Shown in pieces: positions 32,386 to 43,152 of a DNA stretch of 43,152 bases. The stretch covers positions 1 to 43,152 of the forward strand of contig PMDB01000094.1 of NCBI GenBank assembly GCA_003155495.1, read 5' to 3'. The first letter of the stretch is position 1, and the number at the start of each line of letters is the position of its first letter. The notes under the pieces were generated by a model that made no database searches, was not told the DNA's origin, and worked only from the letters and a program-made list of their open reading frames with translations. A program made the position numbers and the translations under genes. This stretch comes from Ignavibacteriota bacterium (lineage in GTDB: Bacteria; Bacteroidota; Ignavibacteria; UBA10030).

Positions 32386-34146
32386 ATGACACCTACAAAA
32401 GCACAAGACAATCATCAAGGGAAAATGATGACCGGGGCAGAAATTTTTGTACGGTGCCTTGTAGAGGAAGGCGTCGATACTCTCTTTGGGTATCCGGGCG
32501 GTGTCGTCATCGGTATTTATGATGTGCTGCACGATCTTACACACATCAAACACATTCTCACGCGGCACGAACAAGGAGCAACGCATGCCGCGGAAGGATA
32601 TTCCAAAGCGACCGGCAAACCCGGAGTTGTACTGGTAACCTCCGGTCCCGGTGCAACGAATGCTGTCACCGGAATTGCCGATGCATATATGGATTCAATA
32701 CCGTTGGTCGTGTTCACTGGACAGGTTGTGACAAAACTAATAGGAAATGATGCGTTCCAGGAAGTGGATATCGTCGGCATCACACGTCCGATCACGAAAC
32801 ATAATTATCTCGTTAAAGATGTCAACGAGTTGGCAAATACTATTAAAGCGGCGTTTTACATTGCCACAACCGGCAGGCCCGGTCCCGTGCTTGTCGATTT
32901 GCCAAAAGATGTTCTTGCTGCGAAAGCAGTGTTTGATTATCCCAAGACTATTGCACTTCGCACCTATAATCCGACTGTAGAGGGAAACATCAAACAAATC
33001 AAGAAAGCGGCGGAGCTTCTCAATGAAGCGAAGCGGCCGCTCTTATATGTCGGCGGCGGTGTGATAAGTTCCAATGCGTCTCCTGAAGTACGTGCACTTG
33101 CAGATAAACTGCGTGCTCCGATCACCACGACATTACATGGATTGGGTGTGTATCCTGAGCAGAGTAAGCTGTCGCTCGGCATGCTTGGTATGCATGGCAC
33201 ATGGTACTCCAATATGGCGGTCGATCAATGCGATGTGCTCGTTGCCATCGGTGCGCGGTTTGATGATCGTGTCACCGGAAAAGTAGAAGCATTTGCGAAG
33301 AACGCAAAAAAAATTCATATCGACATCGATCCGTCTGCCATCAGTAAAAATGTGCCGGTAGATGTTCCCATCGTAGGAGATGTGAAGCGCGTTCTCAAAC
33401 ATTTGAACGAACTTGTGAAGCCGCTGGAAACGAAAGAGTGGTTGAAGTCTATTGATGGATGGAAAGCCGAGCATCCGCTGCGGTATAAGCATGACGAATC
33501 GCTTCGTGCACAGCATGTTATTCACAAGCTCGGCGAAATCACAGATGGTGATGCCATCGTTGTATCCGATGTCGGTCAATCGCAAATGTGGACGGCACAG
33601 TTCTTCAAGTGGAAACATCCTCGCACATGTATAACGTCGGGCGGGTTGGGAACGATGGGTTTTTCGCTCCCGGCAGCAATGGGCGCAGCTTTTGGCAGGA
33701 ACGACTTGCCGGTTATTTGTATCAGTGGTGACGGCGGTTTTCAAATGAACATTCAGGAATTGGCAACCATTAAACAAAACAACCTTCCCGTGAAAATATT
33801 TGTTATGAATAACGGGTTTCTCGGCATGGTACGCCAATGGCAGGAATTCTTCTGGAAGAAACGGTATTCGCACACACACATTACCAGTCCGGATTTTGTA
33901 AAAGTGGCTGAGGCATACGGTATCCGCGGTATGCGAGTAACATCGCCTGCAGAAGTGGAAAGCAGCATCAAAACAGCATTGAATTATACTGAAGGCCCCA
34001 TTCTGGTAGAGTTTGTCGTTGCACCGGAAGAAAATGTGTTTCCCATGATCCCTGCCGGACAAACGGTGAACGAAATCATGGATAGTCCGGAGCCGCTGGT
34101 ACAAACACATGCGACACACAAAACGATGATTCATGCAAAAGGATAA
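32386..34146 (+). CDS. ilvB: Acetolactate synthase, large (catalytic) subunit
   Basis: 586 residues. Joins two pyruvates to 2-acetolactate, or pyruvate plus 2-ketobutyrate to 2-aceto-2-hydroxybutyrate. The catalytic Glu is E62 in TRHEQGATHAAEGYSKATG; FTGQVVTKLIGNDAFQE carries the usual Gln and Phe; the ThDP/Mg motif starts at SGDGGFQMNIQEL (GDG near 448) and ends with NNGFLGMVRQWQ. The FAD-binding middle domain is present, so it is a true AHAS, not the catabolic ALS form. ATG 32386 has a GGAAT stretch 7 nt upstream. The regulatory subunit ilvN follows after 27 bp. Confidence 0.97.
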   Translation: MTPTKAQDNHQGKMMTGAEIFVRCLVEEGVDTLFGYPGGVVIGIYDVLHDLTHIKHILTRHEQGATHAAEGYSKATGKPGVVLVTSGPGATNAVTGIADAYMDSIPLVVFTGQVVTKLIGNDAFQEVDIVGITRPITKHNYLVKDVNELANTIKAAFYIATTGRPGPVLVDLPKDVLAAKAVFDYPKTIALRTYNPTVEGNIKQIKKAAELLNEAKRPLLYVGGGVISSNASPEVRALADKLRAPITTTLHGLGVYPEQSKLSLGMLGMHGTWYSNMAVDQCDVLVAIGARFDDRVTGKVEAFAKNAKKIHIDIDPSAISKNVPVDVPIVGDVKRVLKHLNELVKPLETKEWLKSIDGWKAEHPLRYKHDESLRAQHVIHKLGEITDGDAIVVSDVGQSQMWTAQFFKWKHPRTCITSGGLGTMGFSLPAAMGAAFGRNDLPVICISGDGGFQMNIQELATIKQNNLPVKIFVMNNGFLGMVRQWQEFFWKKRYSHTHITSPDFVKVAEAYGIRGMRVTSPAEVESSIKTALNYTEGPILVEFVVAPEENVFPMIPAGQTVNEIMDSPEPLVQTHATHKTMIHAKG

Positions 34147-34173
34147 TGTTGTTGAAAAACAGGAGAAGATACC

Positions 34174-34692
34174 ATGGCATCATCAACGACGAAGGAACAA
34201 ATGAAACAGCATACAATTTCGATGACGGTGGAAAACCATTTTGGAACATTAAATAGAATCGCCGGATTGTTTGCCGCCAAAGGATATAATATTGATAGTC
34301 TTACTGTCGGTCCGACTGAAGATGAAGCTGTTTCACGTATGACTATTGTAACGCGCGGCGACGATCAGATCATTGAGCAAATTATGAAACAACTTCATAA
34401 GCTGATCGATACAATTAAAGTGGTAGATTTGACAGACGACACGTTTGTCGACAGAGAACTGGCGTTAGTAAAAGTACAATCCACACCGACAACACGGATG
34501 GAGATCATGCAGATCTCGGAAATTTTCCGTACGAAGGTAGTGGATATCAGTCCGAAAACTCTGACAATAGAAGCGACCGGTACGCAGCTCAAGGTGGATG
34601 CAATTATTAATATGCTGAAACCGTTCGGGATTAAAGAACTGGCACGTACGGGCCGCGTTGCAATCAAACGAGAGTTTCAAAGCGAAGCATAA
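34174..34692 (+). CDS. ilvN: Acetolactate synthase, small (regulatory) subunit
   Basis: 172 residues, the long form with two domains. ATG 34174 has AGGAG 9 nt upstream. The N-terminal ACT domain reads TISMTVENHFGTLNRIAGLF, AKGYNIDSLTVGPTED and SRMTIVTRGDD, and contains the Asn/Gly positions that bind valine in feedback-sensitive enzymes; the C-terminal domain ends with the usual GIKELARTGRVAIKRE. It activates the large subunit and confers end-product inhibition. Translationally close to ilvB upstream and 38 bp from gltB downstream. Confidence 0.96.
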   Translation: MASSTTKEQMKQHTISMTVENHFGTLNRIAGLFAAKGYNIDSLTVGPTEDEAVSRMTIVTRGDDQIIEQIMKQLHKLIDTIKVVDLTDDTFVDRELALVKVQSTPTTRMEIMQISEIFRTKVVDISPKTLTIEATGTQLKVDAIINMLKPFGIKELARTGRVAIKREFQSEA

Positions 34693-34730
34693 AAGGATAA
34701 AGTGAGAAAGACAGGATAAAGGCAAGAGTA

Positions 34731-37700
34731 ATGACTTCAGATGTATTGAAAAATTTTCCATTGTACGATCCGCGAAATGAACACGATGCGTGTGGAATCG
34801 GCTTTATTGTCAATGTGAATGCCGAGCGTTCCCATGATACAATTATAAAGGGAATCCAAATCCTGGTGAACCTCGCACATCGCGGCGCGAGCGGCTCCGA
34901 TCCTAAAACGGGAGACGGTGCCGGTATTACTATCCAAATACCGCATACTTTTTTTGCTCGAGAGTGCGGTAAGCTTGGTTTTACACTGCCGCCCGAAGGC
35001 GAGTACGGTGTTGGAATGTTGTTTCTCCCTGTCGAACCACAGCCGCGGTTTGAGTGCGAAGCTGTCATCGAGAGAATTGTTCAGGAAGAAGGATTGAGTC
35101 TCCTTGGGTGGCGCGATACTCCGGTGGATGCTGATGCTATCGGCCGTGTTGCACGCGTGTCGCAGCCGTACATCGAACAAGTCTTCATTCGATGTGCTCC
35201 TGGCATGTCAACTGATGAGCTTGAGCGTAAACTGTATATCGTTCGGAAGCGAGCCGAATCGGAAATTGCTGCGTCGACTATTCTGAATAAAAATTTCTTT
35301 TATGTTCCGTCGCTGTCTGCGCGGACAATTATTTATAAAGGATTGCTGATTGCACCGCAGATTGCGCGCTTTTATAAAGAGCTGTCGGATCCCGATACGA
35401 TGAGCGCGCTCTGTCTCGTGCATCAGCGGTTTTCTACAAACACATTTCCAAGCTGGCAGCTTGCGCATCCGTTCCGGTATATTTGTCATAATGGAGAGAT
35501 CAACACACTGCGCGGCAACGTCAACTGGATGCATGCACGTCAATCAGTTCTTACGTCGGAAGTATTTGGCAGCAACATCAACAAATTGTTCCCAATCATC
35601 CAGCCGGGAGTGAGTGACTCTGCGGCGTTGGATAATGCAGTTGAACTCATCACGATGAGCGGCCGCAGTTTGCCTCATGCAATGACGATTCTTATTCCCG
35701 AAGCTTGGGGTGCAGATACCGGTATGTCTCCTGAAAAACGGGCGTACTATGAATTCCACGCATCGTTGATGGAACCTTGGGACGGACCAGCCGCAGTCGC
35801 ATTTACCGATGGCCGTGTTATCGGTGCTACGCTTGATCGCAATGGACTCCGTCCTGCGCGCTATTTAGTGACGAATGATAACTTTTTAATCATGGCATCT
35901 GAAACGGGTGTGCTGGATGTTGAACCGGAGAACGTGAAGCACAAAGGTTGTCTTGAACCGGGCAATATGCTTCTTGCCGACCTTACTGAAAAGCGAATCA
36001 TTCCGGATGAGGAAATTAAAACACGGCTTGCGAACCGGCAGCCCTATGCTCAATGGATTCAAGATAATCAAGTTCGGCTGGACCAGCTTCCTGAGCCGCC
36101 GCGTGAAATCGAATTCAGTCCGGAGGATTTGCTCAAACGTCAGCGAGCGTTTGGCTACACAGATGAAGATATTCGGATGATCGTGGTTCCAATGGCAACT
36201 GATGCACAAGAGCCTGTTGGTTCGATGGGTGCGGATACACCGCTGGCGTGTCTTTCGGATAAACCGCAGACATTGTTCAATTACTTTAAACAGAATTTTG
36301 CACAGGTTACCAATCCTCCTATCGATTCGATCCGTGAAGAATTGGTGATGTCGCTGACGAGCTACATCGGCACAGAAGGTAACCTGCTGGACGAGACACC
36401 GAAGCATTGCCATACATTGAAATTGCCTGAGCCGATTTTGACAAACCGCGAGCTGGAAAAAATGCGGCGTGTCTCGCAAGGTGATTTTCTTGCTACGATG
36501 CTGCCGATGCTTTTCCGAGTTGATGGCGGCGAAAAAGAACTGGAGCGGGCACTAGATGGTCTCTGCCGCCGTGCGTCGTTGGCGATAAAATCCGGGTACA
36601 CGATTATCATTCTCTCCGACCGTGGTGTCGATGAAGAATATGCAGCGATCCCAAGTTTGCTTGCTCTTACAGCGGTGCACAATCATCTCATCCGCGAAAA
36701 AACTCGTACACAAGTAGCACTGGTAGTTGAATCCGGCGAGCCGCGTGAAGTCATGCATTATTGTCTGCTCGTTGGCTTCGGTGCAAGTGCAGTCAATCCG
36801 TACCTGGCTATCGAAACATTGGAAGAACTTGCAAATCGGGGGTATTTTCCGGAGGAGATCACATTCGAAAAAGCGGTTTACAATTATAAGAAAGCAATAA
36901 ACAAGGGAATACTCAAAACAATGTCTAAGATGGGTATTTCCACATTACAAAGTTATCAGGGTGCACAGGTTTTTGAAGCGATCGGGCTGGGAAAAGAACT
37001 CATCGAAAAATATTTTACGGGCATCGCTTCGCGTATCGGCGGCATCGGACTGAATGAGATAGCAATGGAGGCAAAGATGAAGCATGACTTTGCGTTCCGG
37101 AAGCTTACCAGCGTCGATTCAGAGCTTGATCTCGGCGGGAATTACTATTTCCGCATCAACGGTGAACGGCACGTGGTCAATCCTACAACCATCACGAAAC
37201 TTCAGCAAGCAGTTCGGTTGTCGGATAAAAAGATTTATCAAGAATACGCTCAGCATCTGAACAATCAAAACGGAGGATTGTATAATTTACGCGGATTGAT
37301 GGAATTCAAGAAAGGAACGCGTACTGTTCCGATCGAAGAAGTGGAACCAGCAAAGGAAATTGTGAAACGATTCGTTACGGGCGCGATGTCGTTCGGATCC
37401 ATAAGTAAAGAAGCGCATGAGACCCTTGCTATTGCGATGAACCGCATCGGCGGAAGATCGAACACTGGTGAAGGCGGCGAGGACGAAGAACGATTTAAGC
37501 CGGATGCAAACGGGAATCTCCGACGAAGCGCAATCAAACAAATTGCCTCGGCTCGATTTGGCGTATCCGCAAACTATTTGGTTAATGCAGACGAGATTCA
37601 GATCAAGATTGCGCAAGGCGCAAAACCTGGTGAAGGCGGACAGCTCCCCGGTCATAAAGTGGATGCGATCATTGCACGAATACGGCATTCAATTCCAGGT

Positions 37701-39290
37701 GTCGGTCTTATTTCACCGCCTCCGCATCACGATATTTATTCTATCGAAGATCTGGCACAATTGATTTTCGATATGAAAAATGTCAATCCGCGCGCCCGGG
37801 TTTCGGTAAAACTCGTTGCGGAAAATGGTGTCGGCACTGTTGCTGCGGGTGTAGCGAAAGCACATGCAGATTCTATTCTCATCAGCGGTGATTCAGGCGG
37901 AACTGGAGCATCGCCGTTGTCATCTATCAAGCATGCCGGTATTCCTTGGGAGATTGGACTGGCAGAAGTGCAGCAGGTGCTCGTCTTAAACGACCTTCGT
38001 AGCCGTGTCCGGCTGCAGACGGATGGAAAACTACAAACAGGCCGCGATGTTGCTATTGCGGCATTGCTAGGCGCGGAAGAGTTCGGTTTTTCGACGATGC
38101 CGTTAGTTTCGATGGGTTGTATCATGATGCGAAAATGTCATCTCAACACATGTCCGGTTGGAGTTGCAACGCAAGATCCGGCACTTCGCGCGAAGTTTGA
38201 AGGAACACCGGAACATGTTATTAATTTCTTTTTCTTTGTCGCTGAAGAATTGCGCGAGATCATGGCACAGCTTGGATTCAGAAAAGTTGACGAAATGATT
38301 GGGCGCGTCGATATGCTGGAAGCACGTAAGGGGATCGACCACTGGAAGGCAAAACACATCGACATTTCCTTCCTCTTACATTACCCGCCTGCGCCGTCGC
38401 GTTTTGGACGCCGAAGTCAAATTTTACAGGAACACGGTTTGAATGATGTACTCGATCATCAGTTGATCGATAATGCAAAAGATGCAATTGAAAAGGCAAC
38501 TCCGGTCGAATTTGATTTTCCGATTCGAAACATCCATCGGACTGTTGGTGCGATGCTGAGCGGAGAAATTGCCAGAAAATACGGTTCTGCTGGATTGCCG
38601 GAGAATACGATTAAAATACATTTTTCCGGTTCCGCAGGTCAAAGCTTTGGTGCATTTTTGGCGCGTGGTATTACGCTTATGCTTGAAGGAGATGCCAACG
38701 ACTACACAGGAAAAGGATTGTCGGGCGGCAGACTTATAATTTATCCTTCGCGAAGATCGAAATGTGTGCCCGAGGAAAATACAGTGGTCGGAAATGTCAT
38801 CTTATATGGAGCGACGAGCGGTGAAGCGTACTTCAATGGAAAAGCAGGTGAACGTTTTGCTATCCGCAATTCCGGTGCAACAGCTGTTGTGGAATCGGTT
38901 GGCGCTCATGGCTGCGAATATATGACGAACGGCACTGTAGTGGTTCTCGGTCCAACAGGGATAAATTTTGCGGCAGGCATGTCGGGTGGTATCGCCTACG
39001 TGCTGGATGAAACCGGCGCGTTTTCTTCAACACTTTGTAACAGGTCCATGGTTGATATTGATACGCTTGATGCGAAAGACGAAGAAACAGTACGAACACT
39101 TGTGGAAAGACATTTTGAATACACTGCAAGTCCACGTGCGCGATTTATTCTCGACCGATGGCCGCAACTGATAAAGAAATTTGTTAAAGTATTTCCACAT
39201 GACTATAAAAGAGTTTTAGGCATAGTAGCACATGCGCCTGTGAAGAAAACAACATCGACAGAAGTTATCGAGGAGGTAACCCGTGGGTAA
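34731..39290 (+). CDS. gltB: Glutamate synthase, large (alpha) subunit
   Basis: 1519 residues, usual length. The class II glutaminase domain starts with Cys in [13 protein letters not shown] (Cys near residue 22, so a short propeptide is removed). The central domain follows, then the FMN-binding synthase domain with [54 protein letters not shown] and [11 protein letters not shown], the 3Fe-4S ligand segment [15 protein letters not shown], and the C-terminal GXGXG-type beta helix ([17 protein letters not shown]). It turns 2-oxoglutarate plus glutamine into two glutamates using electrons passed from GltD. ATG 34731 lies 38 bp after ilvN, placing nitrogen assimilation inside the ilv block. Confidence 0.97.
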   Translation: MTSDVLKNFPLYDPRNEHDACGIGFIVNVNAERSHDTIIKGIQILVNLAHRGASGSDPKTGDGAGITIQIPHTFFARECGKLGFTLPPEGEYGVGMLFLPVEPQPRFECEAVIERIVQEEGLSLLGWRDTPVDADAIGRVARVSQPYIEQVFIRCAPGMSTDELERKLYIVRKRAESEIAASTILNKNFFYVPSLSARTIIYKGLLIAPQIARFYKELSDPDTMSALCLVHQRFSTNTFPSWQLAHPFRYICHNGEINTLRGNVNWMHARQSVLTSEVFGSNINKLFPIIQPGVSDSAALDNAVELITMSGRSLPHAMTILIPEAWGADTGMSPEKRAYYEFHASLMEPWDGPAAVAFTDGRVIGATLDRNGLRPARYLVTNDNFLIMASETGVLDVEPENVKHKGCLEPGNMLLADLTEKRIIPDEEIKTRLANRQPYAQWIQDNQVRLDQLPEPPREIEFSPEDLLKRQRAFGYTDEDIRMIVVPMATDAQEPVGSMGADTPLACLSDKPQTLFNYFKQNFAQVTNPPIDSIREELVMSLTSYIGTEGNLLDETPKHCHTLKLPEPILTNRELEKMRRVSQGDFLATMLPMLFRVDGGEKELERALDGLCRRASLAIKSGYTIIILSDRGVDEEYAAIPSLLALTAVHNHLIREKTRTQVALVVESGEPREVMHYCLLVGFGASAVNPYLAIETLEELANRGYFPEEITFEKAVYNYKKAINKGILKTMSKMGISTLQSYQGAQVFEAIGLGKELIEKYFTGIASRIGGIGLNEIAMEAKMKHDFAFRKLTSVDSELDLGGNYYFRINGERHVVNPTTITKLQQAVRLSDKKIYQEYAQHLNNQNGGLYNLRGLMEFKKGTRTVPIEEVEPAKEIVKRFVTGAMSFGSISKEAHETLAIAMNRIGGRSNTGEGGEDEERFKPDANGNLRRSAIKQIASARFGVSANYLVNADEIQIKIAQGAKPGEGGQLPGHKVDAIIARIRHSIPGVGLISPPPHHDIYSIEDLAQLIFDMKNVNPRARVSVKLVAENGVGTVAAGVAKAHADSILISGDSGGTGASPLSSIKHAGIPWEIGLAEVQQVLVLNDLRSRVRLQTDGKLQTGRDVAIAALLGAEEFGFSTMPLVSMGCIMMRKCHLNTCPVGVATQDPALRAKFEGTPEHVINFFFFVAEELREIMAQLGFRKVDEMIGRVDMLEARKGIDHWKAKHIDISFLLHYPPAPSRFGRRSQILQEHGLNDVLDHQLIDNAKDAIEKATPVEFDFPIRNIHRTVGAMLSGEIARKYGSAGLPENTIKIHFSGSAGQSFGAFLARGITLMLEGDANDYTGKGLSGGRLIIYPSRRSKCVPEENTVVGNVILYGATSGEAYFNGKAGERFAIRNSGATAVVESVGAHGCEYMTNGTVVVLGPTGINFAAGMSGGIAYVLDETGAFSSTLCNRSMVDIDTLDAKDEETVRTLVERHFEYTASPRARFILDRWPQLIKKFVKVFPHDYKRVLGIVAHAPVKKTTSTEVIEEVTRG

Positions 39291-40704
39291 GCCGACCGGA
39301 TTTTTGGAATTTAAACGCGAAACACCGGCCCGCCGGCCGGTAGCTGAACGTATTAATGATTGGCAGGATGTCTATCAGGAGTTTGCAGATCAAAAAGTTC
39401 GGACACAGGGTGCGCGCTGTATGGATTGCGGTATTCCTTTCTGTCATCTAGGATGTCCGTTGAATAATGTCATTCCGCATTGGAATGACTTAGTGTACCG
39501 AAATCGATGGAAGGAAGCGATCCGTATTTTGCATTCGACCAATAATTTCCCCGAATTCACAGGACGTATTTGCCCGGCGCCATGCGAAACGGCATGCGTG
39601 TTGGGTATCAATGAACCGGCCGTTGCGATCAAAGCGATTGAGCGATCGATTATCGATGTGGCGTTCCGTGAAGGGTGGATCAAGCCCGAACGTCCAGCAG
39701 TACGAACAGGAAAAACGATTGCAGTGATCGGATCGGGACCTGCTGGACTCGCAGCTGCACAGCAATTAAATCGCGCCGGGCATCATGTGACAGTGTACGA
39801 GAAGAACGACCGCATCGGCGGATTGTTACGTTATGGAATTCCTGATTTCAAATTGGAAAAATTTCAGGTTGATCGGCGCATCGAAATAATGCAGGCAGAA
39901 GGAATTGTGTTTGCAACGAAAGCCCATGTCGGAGTGAATATTGCTTCTGATGAATTGCAGAGGTCGTACAGTGCTTTACTTCTTACAGGCGGATCTGAAT
40001 CTCCCCGCGATCTAAAAGTTCCTGGCCGTGAGTTGAAAGGAATTCACTTTGCGATGGATTTTCTGACACAGCAAAATAAGCGCGTTGGCGGGACTATTGT
40101 TGATCCGGCAAAATCAATTCTCGCAGCAGGCAAGCAGGTTATTATTCTAGGCGGCGGCGATACAGGCGCCGACTGTCTTGGCACCTGTCATCGGCAAAAG
40201 GCGGCATCGGTCCAGCAGTTTGAGATTATGCCGAAACCTCCGATTGACAGATCTCCCAGCACACCGTGGCCATTGTGGCCGCTGCAGTTACGCATAGAGG
40301 GTGTTCACGAGGAAGGCGGAATACGTGATTGGTCAATCGCGACAACTCATTTTGAAGGCGACGCAGAAGGTAATGTAAAGAAATTACATGCTGTGCGTGT
40401 CGGTCCTGCACCGGATTTCAAACCGGTTCCTGGATCAGAATTTTCCATCGACACCGATTTGATATTGATTGCCATGGGATTCACTGGTCCGACGAAGAGT
40501 GGAATGATCGACGAGTTGGGAGTTGCTCTCGATTCTCGCGGGAATGTCTCTACAGACGAGAAATATTTGACTTCAATTCCCGGAGTATACGCTGCGGGAG
40601 ATATGCGACGTGGTCAGTCATTGGTCGTTTGGGCGATAGCAGAAGGACGGAAAGTCGCCCGCGCGATGGATCTTCAATTGATGGGGTTTTCAAATTTACC
40701 ATAG
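39283..40704 (+). CDS. gltD: Glutamate synthase, small (beta) subunit
   Basis: 473 residues, GTG start at 39283 supported by the strong AGGAGGT site 6 nt upstream; it overlaps the gltB stop by 8 bp, so the subunits are translationally coupled. N-terminal 4Fe-4S domains show [17 protein letters not shown] and [10 protein letters not shown]. An FAD site [14 protein letters not shown] (near residue 150) and an NADPH site [14 protein letters not shown] (near 290) follow, and the second FAD contact is [20 protein letters not shown]. It oxidises NAD(P)H and passes electrons to GltB. The similarity to NfnA/DpdA-like flavoproteins is general; the gltB pairing settles the name. Confidence 0.97.
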   Translation: MGKPTGFLEFKRETPARRPVAERINDWQDVYQEFADQKVRTQGARCMDCGIPFCHLGCPLNNVIPHWNDLVYRNRWKEAIRILHSTNNFPEFTGRICPAPCETACVLGINEPAVAIKAIERSIIDVAFREGWIKPERPAVRTGKTIAVIGSGPAGLAAAQQLNRAGHHVTVYEKNDRIGGLLRYGIPDFKLEKFQVDRRIEIMQAEGIVFATKAHVGVNIASDELQRSYSALLLTGGSESPRDLKVPGRELKGIHFAMDFLTQQNKRVGGTIVDPAKSILAAGKQVIILGGGDTGADCLGTCHRQKAASVQQFEIMPKPPIDRSPSTPWPLWPLQLRIEGVHEEGGIRDWSIATTHFEGDAEGNVKKLHAVRVGPAPDFKPVPGSEFSIDTDLILIAMGFTGPTKSGMIDELGVALDSRGNVSTDEKYLTSIPGVYAAGDMRRGQSLVVWAIAEGRKVARAMDLQLMGFSNLP

Positions 40705-40821
40705 GATTTTATTCGCGAAGATCGCAAAGACATATTGAATGGCGCTATGTCCTCGTTGGTTAAGTTTAGTTTAAGAATTGAGAAAATAGAAAAACAATCA
40801 TTATAAATAAGGAGAAAGAAC
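40705..40821 (+). other. Spacer between gltD and ilvC
   Basis: 117 bp, AT-rich, no terminator-like hairpin. It ends with a good ilvC ribosome site (AAGGAG, 9 nt before the ATG). An internal promoter is possible but no convincing box pair is seen. Confidence 0.4.
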
Positions 40822-41922
40822 ATGGCAATAATCGATTTTGGTGGTGAGAAAGAAAAAGTTGTCACACGTAAGGAGTTTACGCTTGCAAAAGCACGCAAAG
40901 TTCTCAAGAAAGAAGTTGTAGCAGTCATTGGCTACGGTGTCCAAGGGCCTGCCCAAGCCCTGAACATGAAAGATAACGGCATTCATGTGATTATCGGCCA
41001 GGCGAAAGAATTTAAAAAGGACTGGGATCGCGCGGTAAAAGACGGCTGGGTTCCCGGCAAAACTCTTTTTCCGATTGAAGAAGCCGTTCGGCGCGGAACT
41101 ATTATCCAGATGCTTGTATCTGATGCAGCACAGCGAATTATTTGGCCTGTGGTCAAACAAAATCTCAAACCCGGTGATGCGTTGTACTTTTCGCATGGAT
41201 TCTCTATTACCTATAAAGAAGAGACAGGTGTGATTCCACCGAAAGATGTCGATGTGATTTTGGTTGCTCCAAAAGGCTCGGGTTTGAACGTTCGCCGTAA
41301 TTTTCTGTCTGGTGCCGGTATCAATTCAAGCTATGGCGTGTTCCAGGATGCGACCGGCCATGCAGAAGAACGCTGCTTGGCTGTCGGCATCGCAGTCGGC
41401 TCTGGATATTTATTCCCGACAACATTTTTGAAAGAAGTCTACAGCGACCTCACGGGCGAACGCGGTGTGTTGATGGGCGCACTTGCAGGCCTTATGCAAG
41501 CTCAATATGATGTACTTCGTAAGAACGGCCATTCACCGTCGGAAGCGTTCAACGAAACGGTTGAAGAACTGACACAGAGCCTCATCCGGCTTGTGGATGA
41601 AAACGGAATGGACTGGATGTATTCAAACTGTTCAGTTACCGCACAACACGGTGCGCTGAAGTGGAGGCCGATTTTTCATCAGGCAAATCTGCCGGTGTTC
41701 GAAAAGCTGTATGAATCCGTGAAGAGCGGTCAGGAAACTCGCGAAGTGATTCAAGATTGCGGCGGCAAGGATTATCAAGAATATTTGGCGAAGAAACTCG
41801 GAGAAATCCATAATTCCGAAATGTGGAAAGCCGGTGCCGCTGTCCGTGCGCTTCGTCCTAAAGAAAAAGCAAAAGCTATTAGCAAGAAGATTAAAGGAGT
41901 TAGCGGACGAGGACAGAATTAA
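40822..41922 (+). CDS. ilvC: Ketol-acid reductoisomerase
   Basis: 366 residues, ATG with AAGGAG upstream. Converts acetolactate or acetohydroxybutyrate to the dihydroxy acids with NADPH and Mg. The Rossmann nucleotide site is VAVIGYGVQGPAQALN (near residue 35). The all-helical C-terminal domain has the metal-binding YSDLTGERGVLMGALAG with its Asp and Glu, and later NETVEELTQSLIRLVDENGMDWMYSNCS. Length and the single C-terminal domain place it near class I enzymes, with a basic tail (KKIKGVSGRGQN) beyond the usual end. Together with ilvB, ilvN and ilvD it completes the shared isoleucine/valine route. Confidence 0.96.
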   Translation: MAIIDFGGEKEKVVTRKEFTLAKARKVLKKEVVAVIGYGVQGPAQALNMKDNGIHVIIGQAKEFKKDWDRAVKDGWVPGKTLFPIEEAVRRGTIIQMLVSDAAQRIIWPVVKQNLKPGDALYFSHGFSITYKEETGVIPPKDVDVILVAPKGSGLNVRRNFLSGAGINSSYGVFQDATGHAEERCLAVGIAVGSGYLFPTTFLKEVYSDLTGERGVLMGALAGLMQAQYDVLRKNGHSPSEAFNETVEELTQSLIRLVDENGMDWMYSNCSVTAQHGALKWRPIFHQANLPVFEKLYESVKSGQETREVIQDCGGKDYQEYLAKKLGEIHNSEMWKAGAAVRALRPKEKAKAISKKIKGVSGRGQN

Positions 41923-41948
41923 TTCGGTTTGAAGTATTGTAAGGTGTT

Positions 41949-41971
41949 GGGGCGATCTCTAAAGACGCCCC
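41949..41971 (+). terminator. GC-rich hairpin between ilvC and cimA
   Basis: GGGGCG (41949-41954) and CGCCCC (41966-41971) with an 11-nt loop, 27 bp after ilvC. It is followed by TAAACATTATTT without a real T run, so it may be a weak terminator or a processing/stability hairpin inside the operon. Confidence 0.35.
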
Positions 41972-42019
41972 TAAACATTATTTGAAAGTTTTCACTTACA
42001 GATAATACAAAGGCAGTTT

Positions 42020-43152
42020 ATGCAACAAATTTCATTATATGACACAACGCTGCGCGACGGTACACAAGGAGAAGATGTTTCCTTCTCTGCCGAAGATAAA
42101 ATAAAGATTGCCAAACGGCTTGATTCGTTTGGTGTAAACTACATCGAGGGCGGATGGCCTGGTTCGAATCCCAAGGATATGGAATTCTTCGAGCGTGCAC
42201 GCAACACAAAATTCACGCATGCAAAGATTGCAGCGTTCGGATCCACACGTCGCGCGAAAAATCCTGTTGAAAAGGATGCGAATATTCGTGCATTGTTGGA
42301 TGCGCAGACACCGGTCGTGACCATCTTCGGAAAATCGTGGCTTCTCCATGTGAAACAAGCGCTGCAAATTTCTCCTGAAGAAAATTTGACGATTATTGCA
42401 GACTCCGTTGCCTTTCTTAAGAAACATGGGAAAGAAGTGATCTACGATGCAGAACACTTCTTTGACGGATACAAACAGGACAAAGCCTATGCTGTACAGA
42501 CCCTGCAGGATGCGGGCAAAGCTGGTGCCGAAATTCTTGTTCTCTGCGACACCAACGGCGGGACATTGCCATGGGAAATAGCGGAAATAGTGCGCGAAAT
42601 CAAGAAAAACGTCTTGACCCCTCTCGGTATTCACACGCACAACGATTCCGAAACGGCAGTCGCAAGTTCATTACTGGCTGTACGCGAAGGATGTATTCAA
42701 GTACAGGGGACGATCAACGGTTATGGCGAACGTTGTGGGAATGCCAATCTATGCTCTATTATACCTGACCTCCAATTGAAGATGGGGTATCGCTGCGTAT
42801 CAGATGAACAGTTGCTGCATCTTACCAATGTCTCGCGCTATGTGAGTGAACTGGCAAATATGAAACACCAGAAAAATCTTCCGTTTGTCGGGGAAAGTGC
42901 CTTTGCTCATAAAGGCGGTGTTCATGTCAGTGCGGTGATGAAAACGGCGCTCTCCTATGAGCATATCGAACCGGAAGCCGTCGGTAGTATTCGTCGAGTA
43001 TTGATTTCTGATCTTTCTGGACGAAGCAATATTATTTTCAAAGCAAAAGAATTAGGCATGCAGCTTGATGAGAAATCTCCGGCTGTACAGAATATTGTTG
43101 ATGAAATTAAAGAAATGGAACATTACGGCTACAGCTATGAAGATGCCGAAGG
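42020..43152 (+). CDS. cimA: (R)-citramalate synthase, 3' end outside the window
   Basis: 377 codons are visible from ATG 42020 (AAAGG 8 nt upstream); the frame is still open at the window end. It starts [20 protein letters not shown], the catalytic Arg-Asp and metal motif of the HMG-CoA-lyase/isopropylmalate-synthase family, and continues with [32 protein letters not shown], the HTHND metal motif, [19 protein letters not shown] and [20 protein letters not shown] and FGSTRR are typical of citramalate synthases, not of LeuA. The enzyme condenses pyruvate and acetyl-CoA to citramalate, giving 2-ketobutyrate for isoleucine without threonine, which fits its position behind ilvC. The C-terminal regulatory domain is not in view. 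Confidence 0.9.
   Translation, partial: MQQISLYDTTLRDGTQGEDVSFSAEDKIKIAKRLDSFGVNYIEGGWPGSNPKDMEFFERARNTKFTHAKIAAFGSTRRAKNPVEKDANIRALLDAQTPVVTIFGKSWLLHVKQALQISPEENLTIIADSVAFLKKHGKEVIYDAEHFFDGYKQDKAYAVQTLQDAGKAGAEILVLCDTNGGTLPWEIAEIVREIKKNVLTPLGIHTHNDSETAVASSLLAVREGCIQVQGTINGYGERCGNANLCSIIPDLQLKMGYRCVSDEQLLHLTNVSRYVSELANMKHQKNLPFVGESAFAHKGGVHVSAVMKTALSYEHIEPEAVGSIRRVLISDLSGRSNIIFKAKELGMQLDEKSPAVQNIVDEIKEMEHYGYSYEDAE

Noticed and set aside
33133-34134. 333-codon minus-strand frame inside ilvB
   Set aside because: Long shadow frame opposite a certain gene; composition rich in Cys/His/Arg as expected of antisense reading.
1-43152. tRNA, rRNA, integrase or transposase genes
   Set aside because: None was recognised on either strand, so the accessory regions cannot be tied to a known integrative element.

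Overview
This 43 kb window looks like a chromosomal segment of a Gram-negative bacterium of the Bacteroidota/Ignavibacteria (FCB) neighbourhood. The evidence is a BatC-BatD-BatE aerotolerance run, a DUF5916 outer-membrane protein, a DUF6588-type barrel, a citramalate-synthase route to isoleucine, and many exported proteins with Bacteroidota-like signal peptides. This placement is inferred from gene families, not from a marker-gene tree.

Layout. 1-3179 (+): end of batC, then batD and batE. 3321-9303 (-): a coiled-coil response regulator, a PLP aminotransferase, typA/bipA and an outer-membrane barrel protein. 9304-10350: a stretch of gene remnants, including a decayed copy of the start of the gene at 12838 and a broken ferredoxin. 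10351-12769 (+): an AT-rich MBOAT acyltransferase / SGNH pair. 12838-13182: a Lys/Cys-rich exported protein. 13388-18524 (+): mfd, a Cho/UvrC-like GIY-YIG nuclease whose frame follows mfd's stop directly, and a CDF-like membrane protein. 18525-21100: a repeat-rich accessory zone (107-bp and 51-bp repeat pairs, palindromes, pyrimidine-rich tracts) around a small SRPBCC gene and an exported Cys-rich protein. 21101-24826 (+): a 1241-residue STAND P-loop NTPase with a nuclease-like N-terminus, the best defence-gene candidate here. 24841-27337: a polysaccharide deacetylase, a truncated GIY-YIG gene between palindromes, and a small membrane protein. 27478-30114: a DUF5916 protein.

30347-43152 (+) is a branched-chain amino-acid and glutamate block: ilvD, ilvB, ilvN, gltB, gltD, ilvC and cimA (cut by the window end). 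Citramalate synthase commits pyruvate towards 2-ketobutyrate. IlvBN, IlvC and IlvD then run the common isoleucine/valine pathway, and GltBD supplies the glutamate that donates the final amino group. Upstream of ilvD is a 50-codon reading frame ending in a run dominated by Leu, Ile and Val, followed by mutually exclusive RNA pairings, which together look like a leader-peptide control region.

The most interesting points are the STAND NTPase, the putative ilv leader peptide, the missing conventional start codon of the GIY-YIG gene behind mfd, and the duplicated gene start flanking the acyltransferase cassette.
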